From Canna indica (taxonomy: Eukaryota; Streptophyta; Magnoliopsida; Zingiberales; Cannaceae), in NCBI GenBank assembly GCA_034359265.1, contig CP136890.1, positions 126,501-190,500 on the forward strand: a DNA stretch of 64,000 bases. The letters are read 5' to 3'. A model generated the notes under the pieces. It was given only the letters and a program-made list of their open reading frames with translations, made no database searches and had not been told where the DNA came from. A program made the position numbers and the translations under genes. Shown here piece by piece: positions 11,701 through 21,498 of the stretch (the stretch's first letter is position 1; each line of letters opens with the position of its first letter).

Positions 11701-12399
11701 ACTGACACACTAGAGGGAGAGAGATGGGGTGAATAGTATGTTAGATGCCCAAGTAAACCCAAGTGTGTCCAACCAAACATAAAAAAGGGCTTCTGACGGG
11801 GCATTTAATCATCCCAGAGACCCTGTAGCAGTCCAAGATGATTATTTGAGATGATACTAAATTGTTAGAACTACCGTTCTAGCTAGTGTCATAGCAAACA
11901 ATCTGCGAGTTTGTTAGCTATCCTGATAATAGTAAGGATAACATTTTTTAAGATTCTAGCAGTTCTGACTTGTTCTAACATGAATATTCAAAGTACATTA
12001 TCTACTTCTTTTAACATTTAACTTCCTATGAAATTTGGCACCTCCCCATAATTCTCTATATTGTTTGGATTCATAAGAGAACAAATTAAAATAGATACTA
12101 TCAAAATTTGAAATAGTAAGTGTTAAATCAAATATCATTTTGCAATATAAATATTCATCTTCTCAAACCCTTCAAGAAGAGGACAATTCAAGGATTGCAA
12201 ATTATCTACAAGTATGTTAACTTCCTTTACACAAAAATACAATCCCAAAACAGATTTGGGGTATTACTTATTAGGAAATCATTAATCATTTCTTGATAAA
12301 TATGTGACGTATCCATGCATGATTAATGATATACTAAAACTCCAAAAATAAAAAACTATTTTGGAGCACATACCCAATTGTGGCCTAATGATTTCTCAT
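11701..12399. other. Intergenic, nothing recognised
   Basis: AT-rich sequence. The truncated left edge of the gypsy 5' LTR must lie near the end of this stretch, but the exact point is not visible. Confidence 0.3.
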
Positions 12400-13238
12400 C
12401 TATCAGATAGACTTCTATTATGTGCATTGTTGCTATGTTGTTGATCATGATGATATACCATTGTTGCACTCTTGGAGTCGAGTTGCATGGTTGTTGTCGA
12501 CCTGGAGGCTACGGCCTCGGAGAGGACTTCGGTCCCGGACCATTTTAGTGCGGTACCCTCCAGACATGGGAGAGGGTATGGATATTGACTAGTCACTTTG
12601 GGCACCTTCGGGTGTAGGGATGTCGGTTACGTCATCCATTGGGCTACCTGCTTGGTAGGGGTAGTCGCGCGGATGTCGGATCCGCCGTCCATCGGGCTAT
12701 CTGCTTGGTGGGGGTAGTCGTGTCGCCGTTGGAGCGGACGGTTGACGCCACTCTACGGGTGGTAGAGTGCGGGGTTTTTACCCAACGGTCCACACGCTCG
12801 ATGATTTGGTCGATGTTGTGTAGAAGTAGGTGTGGAGCATTTGTTGTACATCTATCGTCTTTGACTGCATCTTAGGTCATATTGTTATTTATTGTTGAGT
12901 TAACATCTTATTCCTGTTGTTGACCATATTGTGGTACTCCGACTCAGCATTTTCGCTGATTCTTATTGTTATTGCTTCAGACTTGCAGGGGAGAGTTGTC
13001 GACTGATAGACCGAGGTGTAGATAGTCGGTAGATAGCAGGTATCTGGAATTCTAATATGGCGACAATTTTTGTATCTTGTCTTGCTTTGTCGTCTTTTGA
13101 TTCTAATGATTTTGGAGCTTCGTAAATATGTAATATTAAATACTCTATTCCGCTGCGTGGGTTTCGAGTCGCCCACTGTCGCGCGTCGGAAGGGGCCCGC
13201 CTTTGGGCGTGGGGGTGGACCCGAACCGGGGCGTGACA
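12400..13238 (+). repeat. Truncated 5' LTR of gypsy element 1
   Basis: The right end GGGGCGTGACA lies 8 bp before a primer-binding site, so it is the 3' end of a 5' LTR. The expected LTR start, TGTTATATTCTG as in the 3' LTR at 18248, is not found upstream, so only the R/U5-side part survives. The left limit given is approximate. GC content rises sharply at about 12480-12880, where several hairpins are packed. Confidence 0.7.
12554..12769 (+). repeat. Hairpin cluster within the 5' LTR
   Basis: Four inverted repeats lie in tandem: TACCCTC 12554-12560 with GAGGGTA 12572-12578; CATCC 12633-12637 with GGATG 12671-12675; CCGTCC 12685-12690 with GGACGG 12736-12741; CACTCTAC 12749-12756 with GTAGAGTG 12762-12769. 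The second and third share the loop phrase GGGCTA(C/T)CTGCTTGGT. Confidence 0.65.
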
Positions 13239-13246
13239 GTATTTAT

Positions 13247-13258
13247 TGGTATCAGAGC
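13247..13258 (+). other. Primer-binding site, initiator Met tRNA type
   Basis: TGGTATCAGAGC follows the LTR end after 8 bp. This is the classical complement of plant initiator tRNA-Met used by many plant Ty3/gypsy and Copia elements. Confidence 0.9.
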
Positions 13259-13380
13259 ATAGGAGTTAAGGTTATGTTAGGCTTAAGAATTCAGGTGTCT
13301 TACCTTAACGTTAATGTTGCATGGTGTAGGAGTTAAGATTGTGAGTTTTACCCAAATTTTTTTATTCTATTTGTAGATGG

Positions 13381-14729
13381 ATGGCATCGAGGGGCAGTGT
13401 GGGGCGTGCGAGGGGTCTTGGAGACCCGGGTGCAGATCAGGATCGGGTGGCGATTCCTCGGCGAGCACGTACCACTCAGGCTGCGGCTTCGACTGTCAGA
13501 GGTCGAGGTGGGCGAGCTAGTCGGGGTGCTCGTCAGACTGGTCGCACTGCTGGAGGCAGGGGGCGCGGTCGGGGCGCTCCGGTGCGTGTTCCTATAGAGG
13601 AGGTGCATGATTTCACTCCTGGGCTGGAGTGGGAGCGGATGAGGTAGTTTCTGAGGCAGTACCGGTAGTTCCTCAGGCTGTTGGAGAGGGCTCGGCGGTG
13701 CTTGTTCCTATGGCACCCCAGCCTCAGTATGTGATGCTTGTGCCGGGACCTCATGGAGTTCTTGCTGGAGCAGAATCATGGGAGTCTCGCATGCTGAGAT
13801 TCCATCAGCTTGGCAAGGAGCGTTTTGGTAGCTTTGGGGGTAGTACTGATCCGATGATAGCTAGGAGATGGTTGGCAGGGGTGGAGGATACCTTCAAGGC
13901 ACTTAGGTGCAAGGAGGAAGAGAAGGTGGAGCTGGCCACCTTTTATTTGATTGATGGAGCCAGAGAGTGATGGAGAGTACAAGTTGCTGCCAGAGATGGA
14001 GCTGATGTTTTCTGGGCAGAATTCAGAGCTGTGTTCTTTCAGAAATACTTCCCAGTGACATTCCGCCAGCAGAAGAAGCAGGAGTTTCTCGATCTACGTC
14101 AGGGGAGTCGTACCGTAGCAAAGTACGAGGCAGAATTCGATCGTCTGTCAGAATTTTGTCCGCAAATGGTGGCTACCGAGGAGGACAAAGCAGAGCACTT
14201 CTTCAGAGGGCTGAATTTTGCTATTCAGGACCGGATGTCCAGTCATGACGACCTAGGGGACTACAGTCGGGTGGTGGCTCGAGCACTTCTAGTCGAGCGT
14301 ATTCACTCGATGATCACACAGCAGAAGCAGAAAGATCGTCATGGCCGACCGCCACTTCCACAGGCTGCAGGAGGTCAGGATAGGGGCCAAGGAAGCCATA
14401 GAGCTCAGGCCCAGCCATCTCAGAGTGGGTCCGCCAGTAGTTGCTTCAGGCAGCAGAAGAAAGCAAGGACATATTCCTCGCATGCGCAGGGACCGTCTCA
14501 GCCATCACAGGCAGTTTCAGATCATATATCAGGAGTCAGACCTGCAGATCAGATAGGAGTCCAGGCTGACCACTGTTTCAGATGTGGAGATAGCAGTCAC
14601 TTTATCAGAGATTGTCCCAGAAGTGACAATGTATGCTATCACTGCAAGCAGCCTGGCCACATCAGCAGGAGTTGCCCAGCTAGGGGGATACCGGGGACGT
14701 CACTACAGCAGTCGAGAGGATATAGCTAG
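13381..14729 (+). pseudogene. Gypsy element 1: Gag with zinc knuckles (broken)
   Basis: The open part starts MASRGSVGRARG at 13381, an Arg/Gly-rich N-terminus typical of plant chromovirus Gag. After a frame change near 13630-13650 it continues through a retrotransposon Gag core (ESWESRMLRFHQLGKERF, ARRWLAGVEDTFKALRC, FFQKYFPVTFRQQKKQEF). Two zinc knuckles follow: CFRCGDSSHFIRDC and CYHCKQPGHISRSC, both with intact CX2CX4HX4C spacing. The frame carries a TGA at 13968 where family members have Trp and a TAG at 14727. Gag and pol share one frame, so the stop at 14727 also separates Gag from protease. Confidence 0.9.
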
Positions 14730-17700
14730 GGGCAGAGACAGACCAGTCAGCAGAGACAGACCAGTCAGCAGAGGCAGACTAGTCAGACTCGTGCTCGAGC
14801 TTTTGCATTGACGCAGGAGGAGGCTCATCAGGCGTCGGGATCGGTGGTCCGAGGTATTATTTTAGTTTTTGATTTACCTACTCATGCATTGATAGATACT
14901 GGTAGCACTCATTCTTTTATATCTCCAGTTATGATTGCTAAATTGGGGAGAGAGCCTACACCAAAAACGAGTGGTTTATCTGTACTCACAGCGTCAGGTG
15001 ATGTGATGCAGTCGAGCCACGAGTTGAAGGGGTGCAGACTTAGGTTGGGAGGTGTTGAGATTTTGGTAGATCTTCTTGTGCTGGATTTCTTTGACTTCGA
15101 CGTTATTTTGGGTATGGATTGGCTTGCTGCCAACCATGCTAGAGTCGATTGTCATGAGAAAGTCGTTGTATTTTCCCCCCCGGATCAGCCTTCCTTCGAG
15201 TTTGTTGGATCGAGGGAGCTAGTGGTACCGATTATCTCAGCATTGCAGGCTAGACAATTGATGAGCCGTGGGTGCAGTGGTTTTCTAGTGTCCTTAGTCG
15301 GCACGGCTGCTGAAGAGCAGGTCCGGATCGAATATGTGCCAGTGGTTAGAGAGTTTCCTGATGTATTTCCAGATGAGTTGCCAGGCCTGCCATCGGGTTG
15401 GCAAGTTGAGTTTTGCATGGAGTTGCAGCCTGGCACAGCTCCTATTTCGAAGGCACCATACCGCATGGCACCTAAGGAACTAGAGGAGCTAAAGGGGCAG
15501 TTGCAGGACCTTCTGGATAAGGGATTTGTCCGTCCTAGTGTGTCACCTTGGGGAGCTCCAGTTCTGTTTGTGAAAAAGAAGGATGGATCTTTGAGGCTCT
15601 ACATCGACTACAGACAGTTGAATGCAGTGACTATTAAGAACAAGTACCCGTTGCCTCAGATTGATGACTTGTTTGATCAGTTGCAGGATACTTGGGTGTA
15701 TTCAAAGATTGACTTAAGATCTGGGTATCACCAGTTGAGGGTAAGAGAGCAGGATTTGCAGAAGACTGCTTTCCGTACTCCTTACGGGCATTATGAGTTT
15801 TTGGTTATGCCATTTGGACTAACCAATGCACCTGCAGCATTCATGGATCTGATGAACCGAGTCTTTTTGGAGTATTTAGACCGGTTCGTGATCGTTTTTA
15901 TTGATGATATTCTAGTGTACTCCAAGTCAGAAGCCGAGCATGAAGAACACTTAAGGATAGTGTTGGGTGTGTTGAGGAGGGAGCACCTATTTGCTAAATT
16001 CAGTAAGTGTTCATTTTGGCTCAGAGAGGTTGGCTTCTTGGGGCATGTGATTTCTGGTGCTGGTATAGCAGTGGATCCACATAAGATTGAGGCAGTGATG
16101 AGCTGACAGAGGCCAAGGACAGTCCATGAGATTCGCAGTTTCCTTGGGCTAGCAGGCTATTATCGTAGATTTGTAGAGAGCTTTTCGAAGATTGCTGCAC
16201 CTTTAACTCAGTTGACGAGGAAAGGTGTGAAGTTTATTTGGGATGGCAAGTGTGAGTCTAGCTTTCAAGAGCTGAAGAAGAGACTCACTTCTGCACCTGT
16301 ATTGGTGATTCCTTCTGGGAATGATGGTTTTGTCCTGTATACTGATGCATCCATCCAAGGTCTTGGTGCTATTTTGATGCAGAATGAGCGGGTGGTTTAT
16401 GCTTCTAGACAGCTTAAGGAGCATGAAAAGAACTACCCAGTGCATGATTTGGAGTTAGCTGCTATCATATTTGCACTTAAGATATGGCGACACTACCTCT
16501 ATGGTGTTACCTTTGAGATATTTACAGACCATAAGAGTCTCAAGCATTTGTTCACTCAGAAAGATTTAAATATGAGGCAAAGGAGATGGATGGATGTTCT
16601 TAAGGATTATGACTGCTCTATTAATTATAATCCTGGTAAGGCGAACGTTGTGGCAGATGCCTTAAGCAGGAAATCTGTGGGGATATATCAGCATCTCAGA
16701 ATTGCAGAGTCAGAGCTGATCAGACAGTTGTCAGAGCTTAGCTTGGACTTGGTGGGTCAGACTCAGAGTGGATTTCTAGTGCAGCTAATTGCACAGTCGC
16801 CGATAGTTGAGCGGATTCAACAGTGTCAGATGGAGGATCATTACCTTCGGGTTATTGCACAAGAATTAGAGCGAGGCACTCGACATGACTTCTCGCAGGA
16901 CAGTGATGGCACTTTGCGATTTCGTGGCAGGTTATGTGTTCCTGGGAAGCACCCAGTGAAGGAGGAGTTGTTGGAGGAGGTTCACAGGTCTCATTTTGCT
17001 ATACACCCAGGCGGTACGAGGATGTATAAGGATCTGCGAAAGTTTTTCTGGTGGCGTGGGATGAAGAGAGATGTTGCTAATCATGTGGCGAGGTGTTTGG
17101 TCTGTCAGCAGATAAAGGCCGAGCATTATAGACCGGCAGGGAAGCTCCAGAACCTCCCTATTCCTGAGTAGAAATGGGATCACATCACTATGGACTTTGT
17201 GTCTGGGCTTCCGAGGACTAAGAAAGGGCATGATTCAATCTGGGTGATTGTGGATCGATTGACGAAGTCAGCTCACTTTTTGCCAATTAAGAAGACTTAT
17301 TCCTTGAACAGGTTAGCTCAGTTGTACTGTACGGAGATAGTGAGATTGCATGGTGTACCTACTAGTATCAATTTCAGACAGGGATCCTCGTTTCACTTCA
17401 CGATTTTGGCAGAGTTTTCAGAGGGCTTTGGGTATAAAACTTCGATTCAGTATAGCGTTTCATCCACAGACTGATGACAATCCGAGCGCACTATTCAGAC
17501 ATTGGAGGATCTTTTACGTGCTTGTGTTCTGGACTTTGGAGGCAGCTGGGAGAGTCATCTGCACTTGGTAGAGTTTGCTTATAATAATAGTTATCATTCA
17601 GCTATTCAGATGGCTCCATTTGAGGCTCTTTACGGTCGGAGATGTAGGTCTCCAGTGCATTGGGATGAGGTGGGTGAGCGACGTCTTTTGGGACCGGAGA

Positions 17701-18210
17701 TAGTCCAGCGGGACGTCGAGTTGGTCCAGAGGATCAGGCTGAGGTTGCTTACAGCTTAGAGCCGACAGAAAAGCTATGCAGACCGTCGAAGGAGGGATTT
17801 GGAATTCTTAGTTGGGGATCATGTGTTTCTCAAAGTGTCTCCAACTAAGGGTGTAATGCGATTTGGCAAGAAAGGCAAGCTTGCACCGTGATTCATTGGT
17901 CCTTTCGAGATCTTGGAGAGGATTGGACCTGTTGCTTATCGGTTAGTATTGCCACCATCATTGGCAAGAGTGCATAACGTTTTCCATGTTTCCATGTTGA
18001 GGAAGTACGTGCCAGATCCTTCCCATATATTGCAGAAGCCAGTGTTGCATATCAGAGAGGATTCTTGACATGAAGGAACATCAACTTCGCAACAGGGTGG
18101 TCTCATTGGTCAAAGTTGGTTGGCAGCACCATCCAGATGCAGAGGCTACTTGGGAGCGTGAGGAGGATATCAGAGATCGCTTTCCTCACTTATTCGACCC
18201 TGCAGGTAAA
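14730..18210 (+). pseudogene. Gypsy element 1: protease-RT-RNase H-integrase, Tekay/Del-like, decayed
   Basis: Domains run in Ty3/gypsy order. Protease has [12 protein letters not shown] (about 14890). RT begins near [15 protein letters not shown], with the YXDD-equivalent FIDDIL at about 15898. RNase H has [13 protein letters not shown] and [11 protein letters not shown]. The integrase zinc finger follows ([34 protein letters not shown]). The integrase core has DFVSGLPRT, a shifted SDRDPRF, and QSERTIQTLED. A C-terminal part ends with WEREEDIRDRFPHLF, like the end of a chromodomain. In-frame stops lie at 16104, 17169, 17757 and 17889, and the core is briefly out of frame between about 17370 and 17475. 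The initiator-Met primer site and integrase text suggest a Tekay/Del chromovirus. The clade is inferred. Confidence 0.92.
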
Positions 18211-18233
18211 TAAATTTGGAGGACCAAATTTCT

Positions 18234-18247
18234 TAAGGAGGGGAGGA
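18234..18247 (+). other. Polypurine tract of gypsy element 1
   Basis: AAGGAGGGGAGGA directly precedes the 3' LTR start TGTTATATTCTG. It is the plus-strand primer site expected at this place. Confidence 0.85.
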
Positions 18248-18667
18248 TGTTATATTCTGTTAAGAAAAGAAAAAGGGTTTAATTATAAATTGAAAGAGTG
18301 TAGGGGGTTATTTGCAAAATAACCACCCCATCGCCTTATAGCCGTTCTCCTATGATTAGGGTCGATCGCGTGAGAAGAGGGCGAGAAAAAGAGGTGGAAT
18401 CGGCGTCGGAGGGTGAGGAATCAGCGTCGGAGGGTGAGAAATCGTAGGTCGGTGTCGTCGTCGGAGCCGGAATTTGAGGTAGGACTCTTACCTTTCTCCT
18501 TTCGTTCCGTCATTTACCCTTGTTGTTCATCGGTGGCGACTATGGAAATCGGAGGGAGAGGGAGGCCGACGGAGTCGGCCGGCGAGCGGCGGCGCTCGCG
18601 GCAGCCCAGCTGCTGCCCGCGACGCCAGGCCGCACGACCTTGGCGGCCGCTAGCAGCGGCAGCAGAC
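18248..18667 (+). repeat. Truncated 3' LTR of gypsy element 1
   Basis: It starts TGTTATATTCTG right after the polypurine tract and runs through AT-rich and then GC-rich sequence. It breaks off at CAGCAGAC, where host DNA (a 37-bp direct repeat) takes over. None of the R/U5-side sequence of the 5' LTR is found here. The two LTR remnants therefore do not visibly overlap and cannot be used to date the insertion. Confidence 0.7.
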
Positions 18668-18891
18668 TGTAATCAAGTTAAGTTGTTAAACAAATTACAA
18701 AACTTATCATCCAAATTACCCTTTATAATTATATTATGTGTATGATAGAGGAAACACCATTTCTTGCTTCTCTTCCTCACCTTGGATGGTGAAGAGAAGT
18801 ATGTTTGTATATTATCCTTTATTTTTCAAATATCCAAGTTCACATATATTATATTGTAATCAAGTTAAGTTGTTAAACAAATTACAAAACT
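18668..18891 (+). repeat. 37-bp direct repeats flanking the LTR break
   Basis: TGTAATCAAGTTAAGTTGTT and the next 17 bases occur at 18668-18704 and again at 18855-18891, identical by eye. The first copy is fused to the broken end of the 3' LTR. Confidence 0.85.
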
Positions 18892-19249
18892 AAATAAATT
18901 TCAGATAAAACATGTGAGACAAATGGAATAGTAGAGGCTCGGGCAAATTGGATTAGTTGATTAATGTCATCCTAGCTAAGAGTATAAGTAACAAGTGGTG
19001 CATAAGAGATATCAAAACTCTCGGCGATAGCAGAAACCTGCTGAACTATGGTTGGTAGCCATACTTCTAGCTACATCTTTCCTCACCATGATTAGTACGC
19101 TTGTAGTGAGGCAAGGAGGATAATTGCCTATATAACAGCCACGAACACTAGATTGACCTCCACACTCACTAAAATGTCCACCTTCTTGAACATTAGAAGG
19201 GGGACCAGTAGTAAGAGCACTTTAATCATTGGAAGAGGGTGGCACATAA
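18892..19249. other. Intergenic, nothing recognised
   Basis: No domain or element signature seen. It may be further remnants of the minus-strand Copia element that follows. Confidence 0.3.
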
Positions 19250-19640
19250 GGATCTGGGATAGGATGGTGGGTATATTTGTAATTATGCTATCAGTTAATC
19301 CATTAACTAATCTATAATGGACTAAAGGGAAGGATGCAAGCTAGATAAAAGCTTGGCATCGATAAAAGCATTATTTTGGTCTCAGACCTTGGGATCAATA
19401 GGATAAAAATGATACCGAGAATTTCGCCCCACTTGCCTTTAAGAAGAGCATAATATTTTTGTTTGTTGGATAGCAAAAAGCTCATAATAAAAAGAATAAA
19501 TATGAGATGTTTTACTGGTATGGGAACATGTATGGTGAAGAAAATCCCATGTTTCTTTGGCAATCTCCTCATAAAGAACTATAGAGACCATAGTTGGCTC
19601 CAAAATCCAAACTACTCGGCATCCAGGTGAGAACAACAAT
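19250..19640 (-). pseudogene. Copia-type Gag remnant
   Basis: On the minus strand one frame reads AKETWDFLHHTCSHTSKTSH, followed by IYSFYYELFAIQQTK. This corresponds to the UBN2/Copia Gag signature in plants (AKE.W..L...YS...N.SRIY.L..EL...QQ). In a shifted frame KGKWGEILGIIFILLI and a 'KLLSSL' stretch follow, as expected for the next Gag segment. Frameshifts and missing flanks show it is an old fragment. Confidence 0.6.
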
Positions 19641-19890
19641 CATTAGCCTTTGAATACCAGATATTTATCAAGATGTTGAGTCTTCTCATGAGATCCCATA
19701 AGTAACTGAAATGTTGGAGCCCAGAGAATAATTGATATGATTAACCAAAATCCAAACTACTCGGCATCCAGGTGAGAACAACAATCATTAGCCTTTGAAT
19801 ACCAGATATTTATCAAGATGTTGAGTCTTCTCATGAGATCCCATAAGTAACTGAAATGTTGGAGCCCAGAGAATAATTGATATGATTAAC
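19601..19890 (+). repeat. Tandem duplication of 145 bp
   Basis: The block CAAAATCCAAACTACTCGGC through ATTGATATGATTAAC is present at 19601-19745 and again at 19746-19890 with no difference that I can see. It overlaps the upstream end of the Copia Gag remnant. Confidence 0.92.
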
Positions 19891-21498
19891 TTTGATGGTG
19901 GTACTGAGAAAGCAGTCTTTGAGTTGTTAGAAAGGGAGGACGCCTTGATTGATCCAAGAGAAGTAGAAGAGAAATTCTCAAGAAGAGGGGTTTAGAACAT
20001 GAAAGAGAACTCCTTTTACTGTTTGTTTGACATGTAAGATATCAAGTTGCTATATCTTTTCATAGGTAGTCTTCTCACTCTTCAACTATTTTTCCCTCTT
20101 ATTTCTCCTTTACTCCTTTCTTCTCATAATGATTTCTTCATTATCTGGATGATGAATTATTTGTAATTCACGACTTGCTATATATATTTGGTTTCTTGAT
20201 ATATAAAATCAGATACACAACAACTTAGACCACTTTCATGATCTTTGGAATCTATTTATGATTTATTATTACACTAGTTTCACTTTCTTAGGTAGGTAAG
20301 TGAGGTTGACAATACAGTACAAATTTGAAGCAGGAATTTTCCAGATGTCCAAACTTGATTAACTGTTCTACTATCTAAGCCTGTCTACGGTGACAGGTGT
20401 AAATGTCAAAAGTATATTCAAATTAAAATTATTTCCAAGCTTTATAAGAACTAAGATATAAATCACAGTTGCAGAAAACACAATACTAAGAAACACAATT
20501 TATAGTGAATTGGCTTCTCAACAAAGCCTATACCCAATTATCCACTACCTTTGAAGTTCGAACCTTCGCTTGGATTTCAAAACAAATTTATTAACTTTTA
20601 GTTTCACTTTTCGTGAGAATTTTATGCACTAAATATTACTTCTTATTTCTAAGGAAACCTAGTAACTAGACTCATCCCTAAATCCACAAGAGTGCCACAA
20701 CCACCCTCAAGATACATAGAGAAAACTAAAATTAAAAACAAAGTGCAGACACATACTTCTCAAATACAATAACAAAAGAAAAAAACTTATTGATTTGAAA
20801 TGCTTTCCACTTATTTTTTGATCCTAGAGCATGAATGATGATCTTCAAAAGATGAGCATACTATCTTCTTAGGAGATTTGAGAGTCCAGGATGACGACAA
20901 CAGACTTATTTGATCTTTAGAATACTTGAGAATTGAACACTCAACTGATCAACTCTTGGAAGCTTATCAAGGCTTTTATGATTGGTGCATGGGTTAGGAA
21001 TACCTATTTATAAGGTTATAAAACAAGAAAAATTGAATTAAAAATGAAAAGTTGTGATAGGAAGGAAGCCTGCTTAACCTGGCAGTCTGTTTTATTGTTC
21101 AGAGAATGCTACCGACAGTTACATAGGTTGACCTATTAATCAACCCACAGTGTTCAAAAATTCACAAAAAGGTATCTATGGAAGCACCATTTGATACTGA
21201 TAAATTGGAGATGTCATGATGCTTTAGAATTATTCTAAACAAAAATAAAAACTTCGAAGTGAATTGCTTGACTTCAAAAATACTCTTTTCTTTTTCTAGC
21301 ACCTGTAGAACTAATATGTGGAACATGCAAATATACAAATGGTTGTTATCGCCAAAACAGAGATGTGCCTTTTAGGCCAACAAAACTTGCACTCATTCTT
21401 ACTTTTTTACTAAAATACTCAAGTTCAATCAATGTGTGTTTACTTTATACCAAACAAATATTACCTACGACCATCCTCATGGTTAACCCCATGTGAAC
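19891..21498. other. Intergenic, nothing recognised
   Basis: AT-rich sequence. No exon, LTR or repeat of note is visible up to the start of the hAT element. Confidence 0.35.

Noticed and set aside
18413..18745. 110-codon GC-rich plus-strand frame
   Set aside because: It lies within the GC-rich part of the 3' LTR and runs across the LTR break into host DNA. There is no domain.
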